This document shows, in pieces, positions 35,758-44,781 of a stretch of DNA of 64,000 nt. The notes beneath the pieces were generated by a model. It saw nothing but the letters and a program-made list of their open reading frames with translations. It searched no databases and was not told the origin of the DNA. The position numbers and the translations under genes are program-made. The DNA comes from Whitmania pigra (lineage: Eukaryota; Annelida; Clitellata; Hirudinida; Haemopidae): contig JAJTWR010000431.1 of NCBI GenBank assembly GCA_021613335.1, forward strand, positions 2,232,001-2,296,000. The letters run 5' to 3'. How positions within the stretch are numbered: position 1 is the first letter of the stretch; the number at the start of each line of letters is the position of its first letter.

Positions 35758-36984
35758 TCAGCGGTGGGGCGATGCGTAGAGGTTAACGCTGGTCGTCGCC
35801 GCGCGCGCCATTTCAAGGCACTGCCCCCAGTCCGGATGGCGGACGATGATGTAGCCATCGGAGAGCAACGTCGTGAGCCAGTTGCGGCGGGCAGTCCCCG
35901 GACGCAAGAGGGTCTCGGCGACGACGTGCTTTCTGAAGCGCTGCAGGTACTCCGCAAGGCCGGTGATGCGGGTGATGCGTCCCTGGCCTTGGGCTCTCTT
36001 GAAGATAATCGCGGTGTTGTAGAGCCGCTCCCGCCGGGCGTGGAACTCGCGCTCGCAGATGACCCGCGCCCACTCCCGGAACAAGTCGATGTCGGAAGTG
36101 TAGTTCATCTGGTCCACGAGATGCGCTCCGCCGGGGCGGCAGCCGATTTCGCCAAAGACGACCTCGCCGCGCCTCGTGCGGTACCACTCCATATGGGTGA
36201 AGCCGTCGCCCATCTGGAGCGCCTTCAGGACTTTTCGCCCGAGCTCCATGCCAGCCCGGATGTTCGGGGTGTCCAGGTTACGGACGGTGATGATGACTGG
36301 GCTCACCCATTCGTTGGTGCGGGCGATGAGCGGGGAGGGCAGGTAGGCGGCGACGTTTTCGTAGACCGGCACCCCGTCGATGGACACGGTGTCGTAGGTG
36401 AACTCCTCGCCGTCGATGAATTCTTCGCAAGAGAGCTCGGGAATCGCCGCGAGCATCGGCAGCAGCTTCTCCAGCCCCGCTTCGCTGTCGATGCGGTAGG
36501 TGTTGGCACTCCCGGCCCCGGCTATCGGCTTCACGATGATCGGAAAGTCGATTTCCTTCGCCGCCTTCCGCAGCTCCTCCACGTTTTGAATCCGAAAGGC
36601 GTGCGGGACGCGAATGCCCGCGGCCTTGACCCGCTCCTTCATGAGCTGTTTGTCGCGAAATCCTTGGACCACATCCGGGCTCATGCCCGGTAGCTTCAGG
36701 CGCTCGCGGAGCCGCGCGGCGAGGTGCACCAGCACTTCCCAGTTGGTGACGATACGGTCGACCGGTCGGCCGCGCAGCCAGGTGGTGACCTGCTCCAGCA
36801 CTGCATCCTCGTCGAGAATGCGCGGGACTTCGAGGTAGTCGGCGAGCTGTCCGGCGAGCGCCCGGGGGAGCGATGCGCGTGGCGTGTCACCAACACCGAG
36901 GACACGGGCCCCGACCTCGACTAAGCCGCGAACGTACTGTTGCATCTCGGGGGGGTAGGCAGGAGAAAGGAAAACGACATTCAT
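35758..36984 (-). CDS. ATP-grasp ligase A
   Basis: A 408-residue carboxylate-amine ligase of the ATP-grasp superfamily. It forms an acyl-phosphate with ATP, then an amide or thioester. An N-terminal Rossmann-like domain (MNVVFLSPAYPPEM) is followed by the ATP-grasp: DKQLMKERVKAAGIRVP, FPIIVKPIAGAGS (Lys-binding loop), EEFIDGEEFTYD, and FTHMEWYRTRRGEVVFGEIGCRPGG with the Mg-binding Glu pair. It is closely related to the proteins at 37070 and 41478 (same THMEW...GEI..RP block). Divergent from 37070 with an 85-bp spacer that must hold both promoters. Substrate unknown. Confidence 0.85.
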   Translation of the reverse strand: MNVVFLSPAYPPEMQQYVRGLVEVGARVLGVGDTPRASLPRALAGQLADYLEVPRILDEDAVLEQVTTWLRGRPVDRIVTNWEVLVHLAARLRERLKLPGMSPDVVQGFRDKQLMKERVKAAGIRVPHAFRIQNVEELRKAAKEIDFPIIVKPIAGAGSANTYRIDSEAGLEKLLPMLAAIPELSCEEFIDGEEFTYDTVSIDGVPVYENVAAYLPSPLIARTNEWVSPVIITVRNLDTPNIRAGMELGRKVLKALQMGDGFTHMEWYRTRRGEVVFGEIGCRPGGAHLVDQMNYTSDIDLFREWARVICEREFHARRERLYNTAIIFKRAQGQGRITRITGLAEYLQRFRKHVVAETLLRPGTARRNWLTTLLSDGYIIVRHPDWGQCLEMARAATTSVNLYASPHR

Positions 36985-37069
36985 AATGGGAGAGTCTAGC
37001 GTGGAGATGAGTGGAAGAGGATGCGCGTTTGGTAGTTCCTGCAGGACTTCGCAACAGAGGTATTGAGAT

Positions 37070-38287
37070 ATGCGGACCGTCGTTTTCGTCGTACCATTTC
37101 CTGCGGAGGCGAGCCTCCGCTTCGCTCGGGCCCTGGCAGAACTTCACGCGGTGCGCCTCATCGGCCTTGTGCAAAAGGCACCCACGGGCGCTGCGGCCAA
37201 AGTGTTTGCCTCCATTCAGCGCATCCCCGATGCCTTTGACACCGAGGCGCTGTTCGCCGCTTGCTCGAAAATCAAGAAGCGCTACGGCGGGCTGCACCAG
37301 GTGCTCGCGGTGCTGGAGCCGCTGCAAGTGCCAGTGGCTGAGGTGCGGGAGCGCCTTGGCCTTCCGGGGACGCGGTCGGTCACGGCGGATCTCTTCCGCG
37401 ACAAAGGGCGCATGAAAGACGCGCTGCGCGCCGGGAACCTCCCTTGCGCACGGCACAAAGTGCTCCACTCGCTCGCCGACGCCGTGGCCTTCGAGCGCGA
37501 GGTCGGCTTCCCGATTATTTTGAAGCCGCCCGCCGGAGCTGGGTGCAAGGCGACAGTCCGGGTCGACAACTTCGAGGCGCTGAAAGCTGCTTTGAGCCAA
37601 GCCAATCCGAGCGCCGCCCAGCCGACCCTCGCCGAAGAGTTTTTGAGCGGCGACGAATACTCCTACGACACCATCACCCTCGACGGGACTATCCGTTTCG
37701 AGAACGTGTCCCGCTACTACCCGGGGCCGTTGACGGTGGCCGAGAACCCGTGGATTCAGTGGGCCGTCGTGCTGCCGCGGACGCTCGGGCCCGAGCATCA
37801 GGCGGGCATCGAAGCCGGACGGCGGGCGATTGCCCGCTTGGGGCTCCAGACCGGCATGACCCACATGGAGTGGTTCCGCCGCGAAGACGGCCGGGTCGCC
37901 ATCGGTGAAATCGCCGCTCGACCTCCGGGGGCGCACTTCATCGAGCTGATGAGCGTATGCACCGGCGCGGATTTCTACCGCGCGTGGGCGCGGGCGGCCG
38001 TCGACGGCGCCTTCGATGGGCCCTACCAGCGCGAATACTCCTCTGCCTGCGTGTACCTGCGCGGCATGGGGCACGGCCGGGTGCAGCGGGTGGAAGGCGT
38101 GAAGGAACTCCAAGCTGAAATCGGCTCGCTCGTCGTGCAGGCGAAGCTCCCGCGCATGGGCCAACCCAAGGCCGAGTCCTACGAGGGCGACGGCTACATC
38201 ATCTTGAAGCACCGCGAGACCTCGGCAGTGCTCGAAGCGGTGAAGCGGGTGCATGAGCGGGTGCGGGTACGGTATGTCGACGCCTGA
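37070..38287 (+). CDS. ATP-grasp ligase B
   Basis: A 405-residue ATP-grasp ligase. Key segments are DKGRMKDALRAGNLPCARHK, FPIILKPPAGAGCKATVRVD, EEFLSGDEYSYDTI, and MTHMEWFRREDGRVAIGEIAARPPG. It is a paralogue of 35758 and 41478. It overlaps the following amidohydrolase gene by 14 bp (ATG at 38274), so they are coupled. It likely joins a carboxylate to an amine in a small-molecule or peptide-like product; the substrate cannot be read from sequence. Confidence 0.85.
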   Translation: MRTVVFVVPFPAEASLRFARALAELHAVRLIGLVQKAPTGAAAKVFASIQRIPDAFDTEALFAACSKIKKRYGGLHQVLAVLEPLQVPVAEVRERLGLPGTRSVTADLFRDKGRMKDALRAGNLPCARHKVLHSLADAVAFEREVGFPIILKPPAGAGCKATVRVDNFEALKAALSQANPSAAQPTLAEEFLSGDEYSYDTITLDGTIRFENVSRYYPGPLTVAENPWIQWAVVLPRTLGPEHQAGIEAGRRAIARLGLQTGMTHMEWFRREDGRVAIGEIAARPPGAHFIELMSVCTGADFYRAWARAAVDGAFDGPYQREYSSACVYLRGMGHGRVQRVEGVKELQAEIGSLVVQAKLPRMGQPKAESYEGDGYIILKHRETSAVLEAVKRVHERVRVRYVDA

Positions 38288-39218
38288 CCTGCGCGCGCTG
38301 CCCACGTCGGTTTCTGGAGTCGGGGAAGTTCGGGTTCAACCGCCGAAGCGTGCGGGCGCGCCCTGGCTCCTCCTCGAAGTGCCGCACGGCGCGACCACCG
38401 AGAGCCACTACCGCGCGGTCGAGCGGCAGCTCGCAGGCCCGCTGCCGAAGGACCTCATCCACTTCTTCCATGTGAATACCGATATCGGCGCGCCGGAGGG
38501 CGCGGAGTTCCTCGCCGAAACGCTTTCGGCGGAAGGCTTTGGCGTCGCGACGCTGCGCTGCGAGATTCCGCGCACGTTCATCGACACCAACCGGGTGCTC
38601 TCGGAGAAGTCCTCCGGGGAAGACAAGGGCGTCGTTCGCCACGGACTCACCGCCGCGCTCCCGGCGTACATCCAGGACGAGCGCGATTGGAAGCTCCTCT
38701 CCGGCTTGCACCGAGCCTACGTGGGCATGGCAGAGAAGCTCTACCAACAGCTCGCTGGCCTCGCGCAGGCCTACGTGGTGCAGGTACACTCCTTTGCGCC
38801 GCGGACGGTCGGCATCACTGTCGTCGACGCGGGCATCGTCGAGGCGCTGCACCGCGCCTACGAGCCCGAGGTCTACGCCACTTGGCCGGAGCGGCCGATT
38901 GTGGACCTCATCTGCCGCTCGAAAGACGGCACCTTCCGCCCGGCGGAAGCCCTCGTCGCTCGGGTGTCGCGCGCCTATGCCCGGGCAGGAATTCCAGCCG
39001 TGGAGAACGGCACCTACTCCCTTGAAGACGTCGCCATGGGGACCCGCTTCGCTCGGGCCTACCCGGCACGGACGCTCTGCGTCGAACTCAACCGGGGAGC
39101 CGTCGCCGCTCCGTTTGTCCCGTTTGCACCCTCAAAGATTGACCGCGCTGCCGTCGCCCGGCTCCTTGGGCCGCTAGCGGAGGCAATCCGCGAAGACAGC
39201 AAAGCATTACAACAGTAG
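38274..39218 (+). CDS. N-formylglutamate amidohydrolase-like protein
   Basis: A zinc-dependent amidohydrolase of the N-formylglutamate amidohydrolase (FGase) superfamily, which in histidine catabolism hydrolyses N-formyl-glutamate. Visible segments are LLLEVPHGATTES (metal His), PRTFIDTNRV (family RxxxDxNR motif), VVQVHSFAPRTVG (second His), and the RTLCVELNRG C-terminal Glu. The ATG at 38274 was chosen (STPDLRALPTS); the frame opens 7 codons earlier, inside the ligase gene. In an ATP-grasp cluster such a protein is better read as hydrolysing an N-acyl or amide bond in the pathway product than as a histidine-pathway enzyme, since no hut genes are present. Confidence 0.75.
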   Translation: MSTPDLRALPTSVSGVGEVRVQPPKRAGAPWLLLEVPHGATTESHYRAVERQLAGPLPKDLIHFFHVNTDIGAPEGAEFLAETLSAEGFGVATLRCEIPRTFIDTNRVLSEKSSGEDKGVVRHGLTAALPAYIQDERDWKLLSGLHRAYVGMAEKLYQQLAGLAQAYVVQVHSFAPRTVGITVVDAGIVEALHRAYEPEVYATWPERPIVDLICRSKDGTFRPAEALVARVSRAYARAGIPAVENGTYSLEDVAMGTRFARAYPARTLCVELNRGAVAAPFVPFAPSKIDRAAVARLLGPLAEAIREDSKALQQ

Positions 39219-39258
39219 CGCTTCACCTCGCACTACGCAGTTGTTGTAGAATCTGGAC

Positions 39259-39963
39259 ATGTTCGTTCATCGCGCAAAGCCCATGCGCGCTGTCGACGAA
39301 GTGCATGTTGCCCCGGCGTGCACTGTCGGAGACTTCGCCTATCCAGACATTTCTTGTGAATCTCAATCGCTGAGCTGTGCAGTTAGCTCCCGAGCTGCTC
39401 GCCCAGCGGGTGTTTCTCGTAGTGCTGGAGTGCGCCCGATACGGGCATGGATGCTGGCAGCACTGCTGTTGCCCGCCTGCGCTGCAGAGTTACACGGTGG
39501 GAAGGGGCAGGGTTTGGAGGTGAACGGCTGGCGCGGACGAGTGGTGGCCGTAGCCGACGGCGACACCCTCACCATTCAAGACGACGCACAGCGACAGCAC
39601 AAGATTCGGTTGGCGGAAATTGACGCGCCGGAGAAGCGGCAGCCGTTCGGCCAACGGTCGCGGGAATCGCTTACGGACTTGTGCAAAGGGAAGGACGCCG
39701 TGGTCGACGAGCGAGGGCGCGATCGCTACGGGCGGACCCTCGGCAGAACGTACTGTGGCAGCATCGACGCCAGCGCCGAACAGGTGCGTCGGGGCATGGC
39801 CTGGGTCTTTGACAGGTACGCGACCGATAAGTCGCTCTATCTCCTCGAAGACGAGGCCCGGGCGGAGCGTCGAGGCATGTGGAGCGAGCCATCTCCGACT
39901 CCCCCGTGGGAATTTCGGCTGGCCGAACGCAGAACGCGCAGCGACAACCGCAACGAACTGTAG
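39259..39963 (+). CDS. Staphylococcal-nuclease-like (thermonuclease) secreted protein
   Basis: The C-terminal SNase domain (about residues 95-225 of the longest frame) has VVAVADGDTLTIQD, KIRLAEIDAPEKRQPFGQRSR, DRYGRTLG and the final RAERRGMW. These include the Asp/Arg/Glu catalytic set of Ca-dependent nucleases. A lipoprotein-like signal (RAWMLAALLLPAC) sits at about residues 61-74, so the real start is probably an internal codon (GTG 39430 or ATG 39451) rather than the ATG at 39259. Likely degrades extracellular DNA/RNA. It lies between the amidohydrolase and glgA but need not belong to their pathway. Confidence 0.75.
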   Translation: MFVHRAKPMRAVDEVHVAPACTVGDFAYPDISCESQSLSCAVSSRAARPAGVSRSAGVRPIRAWMLAALLLPACAAELHGGKGQGLEVNGWRGRVVAVADGDTLTIQDDAQRQHKIRLAEIDAPEKRQPFGQRSRESLTDLCKGKDAVVDERGRDRYGRTLGRTYCGSIDASAEQVRRGMAWVFDRYATDKSLYLLEDEARAERRGMWSEPSPTPPWEFRLAERRTRSDNRNEL

Positions 39964-40019
39964 TTGACTGGTTACGGCCCTGTTGAAAGTCAGAGCGGCG
40001 TGATATCGAGGAAACTGAG

Positions 40020-41468
40020 ATGAGGGTGCTCTTTGTCAGCTCGGAGGTGGCTCCCTTTTCCAAGACCGGCGGTCTCGGAGATGTTTCCGGAGCTCTCCCG
40101 CGAGCGCTCGCAGCGCGTGGCCACGAAGTGATGGTGGTGACACCGCTCTACGGGCGCATCGATTTGAAGCGCTTTCCGATGCAGCCGGTGCGGGCACTGC
40201 AGGGCCTCACGGTGCCGATGGGCAGCCACCGGGTTGAGCTCTCCGGCGCGGTGTCGCAGGTGCCGGGTGCTCCGCCGGTGTACTTCGTCCACAGCCCCAA
40301 GAGCTTCCGGCGACACACCATCTACACCAACGACGAGGACGAGCACCGGCGCTTCCTCACCCTCGTGCACGGGGCGCTCCTCTTCGCGCAGCGGCTGCGC
40401 TTTGCACCAGACATCATCCACGTCCACGACTGGCAAGCGGCGATGCTGCCGCTCATCCTCCGGGTCAACTACAGTTGGGACCAGCAGATTTTCGGTCGCT
40501 CCCGGACGGTCCTCACCATCCACAACTTGGCGTACCAAGGGCAATTCCCCTCGTACATCGCCCCGGAGTTAGGGCTGCGCGGCCAGGAATATCTTCTGCA
40601 CCAAGACCAGCTCCGCGAAGGGCGCATCAACTTTTTGCTGCACGGCATCCTCTACGCGAACGCCATCACCACCGTGAGCCCGACCTACGCCCAGGAGATT
40701 CGCACTCCCGAGCATGGCGAGGGCCTCGACTGGGCGCTGCGCAGTCGCAGCGACGTGCTGTTCGGCATCTTGAACGGCGTCGACGCCGACGCCTGGAACC
40801 CGGCGCGGGACAAGCTCATTCCTTACCGCTACGACGCGCTCGACTTGAGCGGCAAGGAGCGCAACAAGAACGCACTCCTCTCGCGCTTTCGGCTCCCGTC
40901 GATGCCCGGGGCGCCGCTCGTGGGCATCGTCTCCCGGCTCGCAAGCCAGAAGGGTCTCGACCTCGTTCCCGAAGGGCTCTTGCCGATGCTGCGCTCGGGG
41001 AGCGTCCAAGTGGCCGTGCTCGGACAAGGTGAGCGGCGCCTCGAAGGTATCTTCCAGGATTTGCGCAACTGGTTCCCGCGGCAGGTGGCCTTCCAGCGAC
41101 AATTCGACGAGGGCTTGGCGCACCAAATCCAGGCTGGCTCCGACTTCATCCTCGTGCCCTCGCGCTTCGAGCCCTGCGGGCTCACCCAGATGTATGGCCT
41201 GCGCTACGGCACAGTGCCGATTGTCCGGAAGACCGGCGGCCTCGCCGATACGGTCGAGCCTTGGTCGCCCTCGCGGCGGACCGGCACCGGCGTCGTCTTC
41301 AACGACTTCAACTCCGAGGCGGTCCACTGGGCTGCCGGTGCGGCGCGGGAGCTGTACCAGGACCGCTCAACTTTTCGTTTGCTTCAACGCAACGGCATGG
41401 GGCGCAATTTCTCTTGGGACGTGCAGGTCCAAGAGTACGAGCGCCTCTACGCGATGCTCAATCAGTGA
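40020..41468 (+). CDS. glgA: Glycogen (starch) synthase
   Basis: GT5 glycogen synthase that elongates alpha-1,4-glucan from ADP-glucose. The N-terminal KTGGLGDV loop binds ADP-glucose. IHVHDWQA, TIHNLAYQG and the C-terminal SRFEPCGLTQMYGLRYG (catalytic Glu and acceptor site) are all present. The 482-residue length is normal. GAGG lies just before the ATG. It is followed 9 bp later by ATP-grasp ligase C, so it shares a transcript with the amidoligase genes, an uncommon partnership. No glgB, glgC or glgX is present. Confidence 0.93.
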   Translation: MRVLFVSSEVAPFSKTGGLGDVSGALPRALAARGHEVMVVTPLYGRIDLKRFPMQPVRALQGLTVPMGSHRVELSGAVSQVPGAPPVYFVHSPKSFRRHTIYTNDEDEHRRFLTLVHGALLFAQRLRFAPDIIHVHDWQAAMLPLILRVNYSWDQQIFGRSRTVLTIHNLAYQGQFPSYIAPELGLRGQEYLLHQDQLREGRINFLLHGILYANAITTVSPTYAQEIRTPEHGEGLDWALRSRSDVLFGILNGVDADAWNPARDKLIPYRYDALDLSGKERNKNALLSRFRLPSMPGAPLVGIVSRLASQKGLDLVPEGLLPMLRSGSVQVAVLGQGERRLEGIFQDLRNWFPRQVAFQRQFDEGLAHQIQAGSDFILVPSRFEPCGLTQMYGLRYGTVPIVRKTGGLADTVEPWSPSRRTGTGVVFNDFNSEAVHWAAGAARELYQDRSTFRLLQRNGMGRNFSWDVQVQEYERLYAMLNQ

Positions 41469-41477
41469 GGGGACACC

Positions 41478-42707
41478 ATGCACGTCGTCTTCATCGAACC
41501 GCGTTTCCCGACCAACCAAGCGTACTTCGTGCGAGCACTGCGCGACGTCGGCGCGACCGTGTCGGCTATCGGCGAGGGGCCTGTCCACACGTTGAGCGAT
41601 GAGCTGAAGCATTGGCTCGCGCACTACCAACAGGTGGACTCGGTGACCAACGAGGGCTCGGTCCTCCGCGCCGCCGAAGCTATTCGGGCGTTAAAGCGCA
41701 TCGACCGCCTCGAAGCCGTGGTGGAGGCGCACGTCATCGCTGCGTCGAAGGTGCGCGAGGTGATGCGCATTCCCGGCACGTCCACCCGCACCACCTGGCT
41801 CTGCCGCGACAAGCCGTCGATGAAAGAGGCGCTGCGCGCGGCCGGTGTCCCCTGCGCGCGCTCGGGGGCGGTCTCGTCGATTGAAGAGGCGGTCGCGTTC
41901 GCGCGCGAGGTTGGGTTCCCGCTGATATTAAAACCTCGCGACGGCGCCGGTGCCTCGGGCACGGTCCGGGTGGATTCGATCGTCGACATCGTTCGGGTGG
42001 CGCCTTCGTTCGGCCTCGACAAAGGGCGCTCGGCGGCGATTGAGCAATTCATCGAAGGCCACGAGGGCTTCTACGACACCCTCTGCCTGGGCGGACACAT
42101 CATCCACGACTTCGCCTGCCACTATTACCCCAACGTGCTCGATGCCATGCGCCACCGGTGGATTAGCCCGCAGTTCATCACCACCAATCGCATCGACTCC
42201 GCCTCCGGTTACCAGGAGCTGCGGGTCATGGGCGCGAAGGTGTTGCAGGCGCTCGGCTTTGAGACTTCGGCGACGCACATGGAATGGTTCTCCGGGCCGC
42301 GGGGGCTCTTCTTCTCGGAAATCGGTTGTCGCCCGCCGGGCGTGAAGGCCTGGGACCTCTACAACGTGGCGAACGACATGGACCTGTACCGAGAGTGGGC
42401 GCACCTCATTGTGCACGGGCGTCCGGCAGCACGGCCTTCGCGGCGCTATTCTGCGGGGCTCATCGCGATTCGTCCGGAGTGCGACGGCGTCATCACCGGC
42501 TACGAAGGCGTTGACGCCATCTACGGCTCCTTCGGGCACCTGCTCATCGACGCGCACCTGCCGCCGCCGGGAACCCGCACCCAGCCGGTCGAAGCCGGCT
42601 ACATGGCGAACGCTTGGCTGCGCTTCAAACACCAAGATTATGATGTCCTGCGCTCGGTCCTCGACACCGTCGGGAAGACCATGAAGGTGCGGGCGAGGCC
42701 GGCTTGA
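41478..42707 (+). CDS. ATP-grasp ligase C
   Basis: A 409-residue ATP-grasp ligase, paralogue of 35758 and 37070. Visible segments are DKPSMKEALRAAGVPCARSG, FPLILKPRDGAGASGTVRVD, EQFIEGHEGFYDTL, and ATHMEWFSGPRGLFFSEIGCRPPG. It begins 9 bp after glgA, and its TGA overlaps the TTG start of the S51-like peptidase gene, so it is tightly coupled to both. Function as for the paralogues; substrate unknown. Confidence 0.85.
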   Translation: MHVVFIEPRFPTNQAYFVRALRDVGATVSAIGEGPVHTLSDELKHWLAHYQQVDSVTNEGSVLRAAEAIRALKRIDRLEAVVEAHVIAASKVREVMRIPGTSTRTTWLCRDKPSMKEALRAAGVPCARSGAVSSIEEAVAFAREVGFPLILKPRDGAGASGTVRVDSIVDIVRVAPSFGLDKGRSAAIEQFIEGHEGFYDTLCLGGHIIHDFACHYYPNVLDAMRHRWISPQFITTNRIDSASGYQELRVMGAKVLQALGFETSATHMEWFSGPRGLFFSEIGCRPPGVKAWDLYNVANDMDLYREWAHLIVHGRPAARPSRRYSAGLIAIRPECDGVITGYEGVDAIYGSFGHLLIDAHLPPPGTRTQPVEAGYMANAWLRFKHQDYDVLRSVLDTVGKTMKVRARPA

Positions 42708-43636
42708 AAGTAACGTTGTTGGGACCGCAAGAGGTGCGGCGGACGCTCAAGGAAGCAGTGGAGCGGACTGCCGAGCGCCGGGGCAACCCGCTGATTATCA
42801 CCGCCGGTTGGCAGGAGCGCGAAGACCAAGACCAGCCGATTGTGGAGCAGCTCGGGGTGAAGTGCGCGAACCTTCGGCTCTACCGCCGGACCGAGACAAC
42901 CCTCACTGCCGACAAGGATTTGGCTCAGGCGCAGCGCGCACGCCAAGACGAACTGCGGTTAATGCAGGATTTCTACCGGCTTCGGTTAGAGCGCATCTTC
43001 GACGCCGCGCTGGAAATCGATCGCAAAGCTCGCGGGACGCCCGTCGCGCAAGAAGAGATGCGGCTCTCGCTCGATCTCGTCCGTCGCCTCGACGAGGAGC
43101 ACTTGGAGCGCTGCAGAAAGCTCTGGGAAGACTTCGACCAGGAGCTCTCGCCGCTCGACCGCCCGGCGGTGCGCTCCGAACGAGAGAAGATGGGCGAACT
43201 CTTCGACAAAGCCTCGGTGGTCATCATCGCCGGAGGGCATGTGGCGGCGCTCTTGAACCGCCTGCGGCTCTTCGCGCTGGGCGAGTTTTTGAAACGGCGG
43301 CCGATTGTCGCCTGGTCGGCGGGAGCGATGGTGCTCGCGGAGCGGATTGTGCTCTTCCACGAAAATCCGCCGAGCGGGCAGGGCGTCTCGGAATTGCTCG
43401 ACCGGGGCTTCGCGGTCCACCGCGGCATCCTCGTGTTCCCGAATCCGCGCATGCGGCTTCGGCTCAGCGATACCACGCGGGTGGAGTGGGTAGCGCGTCG
43501 CTACGACCCCTTGAAATGTATCGCATTTGATCACGGGGATAGTGCCGAATACGAAGAGGGGACCTGGCGGGCGCTCGATGGGACATTCCAACTTCGTAAC
43601 GACGGCGTCGTCGCTCGGGAGTGGGCGGCCTCATGA
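42704..43636 (+). CDS. S51/cyanophycinase-like peptidase
   Basis: A 310-residue protein with a class-I glutamine-amidotransferase-like fold. The nucleophile motif IVAWSAGAMVL (Ser about 205) and VVIIAGGHVAAL are those of peptidase S51 and cyanophycinases, which split Asp-X isopeptide or alpha-aspartyl bonds. The start is a TTG that overlaps the preceding TGA (TTGA); no ATG fits the frame at that point. Its ATGA overlap with the next gene continues the coupling. A trimming or recycling enzyme for a beta-linked or isopeptide product made by the ligases is a reasonable inference. Confidence 0.75.
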   Translation: MKVTLLGPQEVRRTLKEAVERTAERRGNPLIITAGWQEREDQDQPIVEQLGVKCANLRLYRRTETTLTADKDLAQAQRARQDELRLMQDFYRLRLERIFDAALEIDRKARGTPVAQEEMRLSLDLVRRLDEEHLERCRKLWEDFDQELSPLDRPAVRSEREKMGELFDKASVVIIAGGHVAALLNRLRLFALGEFLKRRPIVAWSAGAMVLAERIVLFHENPPSGQGVSELLDRGFAVHRGILVFPNPRMRLRLSDTTRVEWVARRYDPLKCIAFDHGDSAEYEEGTWRALDGTFQLRNDGVVAREWAAS

Positions 43637-44772
43637 GACCCTTAGCGCTGGATCAATTCCTTGCGACGAAGCCCGACGAGACAGCGGTCGAGGCTTTCCT
43701 CAACAACAACACCTTCCCGCTCGTCGAAGGCAACCAAGTCACCTTCGTCTATGCCGACGATACGGCGGAGTCCGTCTACCTAAAGAGCTGGGTCTACGGA
43801 CTTCCCAATAGCCAACCGCTCGCGAAGCGCGATCATGGGCTCTGGTCGCTCACCATCGAACTGCCGCTGCGCTCCCGCGTCGAATACAAGCTCGAAGTCG
43901 TCCACGGCGGGCGCGGGCAATGGATTGAAGACCCGCTGAACCCACTGCGTGCGACAGACCCCTTCGGCGCGAACTCCGTCGTGCACGGCGAAGGGTACGT
44001 CATCCCCGAGTGGTCGCAACCGGACCCGGAAGTCCCCGGCGGCACCATCGAGCAGCGCATCTTCCAGAGCAAGGTCTTCAACGACCGCCGCGTGCTGCAC
44101 ATCTACAAACCAGCGCGCTACCGCCAGACCCGTCGCTACCCGATGATATTTGTCCACGACGGGCTCGACTATCTGCGCTTTGCAAACCTGAAGTCGATAC
44201 TCGACAACCTCATCCACCGCCTTGAAATCCCTGACGTCATCGCGGTGTTGAGCAGCTCCCCCAATCGCTTGGGGGAATACGCCGACGATCCTCGCCACGC
44301 GACGTTCATCTGCGAGGAGGTTTTTCCAGACCTCACCGCCCAGCTCCCGATCCTCGACCGGCCCTCGGCTCGGTGCCTTGTCGGCGCGAGCTTCGGCGGC
44401 GTCGCTTCCTTGAGCGCTGCGGTGCGTTACCCTGGCTACATCGGCAAGCTCCTGCTGCAGTCTGGCTCCTTCGCGTTCAGTGACATCGGCTGGCAAAACA
44501 AACGCGGCCCCCTTTTTGAGCCAGTTATTCGCTTCATGAATCGCTTTCGCTCAAATCCTACAGCGGTAGTCGAACGGGCCTTCGTGAGCTGCGGCATGCA
44601 CGAATCGCTGATTTACGAAAACCGCTCCCTTGTCCCAATGCTCCAAGCTGCAAACATCGACTTGCGCTACGTCGAATCCCGGGATGGACATAACTGGGAA
44701 AATTGGCGCGACAGACTGCGTGACGGGCTCACGTGGCTGTTTCCCGGACCTCTACGCATGGTGTACGAATAG
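43633..44772 (+). CDS. Fes/esterase-D-like alpha/beta hydrolase with N-terminal Ig-like domain
   Basis: A 379-residue hydrolase. The N-terminal beta-sandwich (about 1-100, WVYGLPNSQPL and RVEYKLEV) resembles the E-set/CBM48-like domain in front of enterochelin-esterase-type enzymes. The catalytic domain has nucleophile GASFGG (Ser about 253), a likely Asp, and the C-terminal His in DGHNWENWRD. Such enzymes hydrolyse ester or amide bonds of siderophores and similar products. It overlaps the S51 gene (ATGA) and precedes ligase D by 9 bp. Confidence 0.8.
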   Translation: MRPLALDQFLATKPDETAVEAFLNNNTFPLVEGNQVTFVYADDTAESVYLKSWVYGLPNSQPLAKRDHGLWSLTIELPLRSRVEYKLEVVHGGRGQWIEDPLNPLRATDPFGANSVVHGEGYVIPEWSQPDPEVPGGTIEQRIFQSKVFNDRRVLHIYKPARYRQTRRYPMIFVHDGLDYLRFANLKSILDNLIHRLEIPDVIAVLSSSPNRLGEYADDPRHATFICEEVFPDLTAQLPILDRPSARCLVGASFGGVASLSAAVRYPGYIGKLLLQSGSFAFSDIGWQNKRGPLFEPVIRFMNRFRSNPTAVVERAFVSCGMHESLIYENRSLVPMLQAANIDLRYVESRDGHNWENWRDRLRDGLTWLFPGPLRMVYE

Positions 44773-44781
44773 CGACGCTCT

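Noticed and set aside
39430..39453. Definite internal start for the SNase-like lipoprotein
   Set aside because: The signal peptide suggests GTG 39430 or ATG 39451, but neither has a clear ribosome binding site, so I kept the longer frame and noted the doubt.
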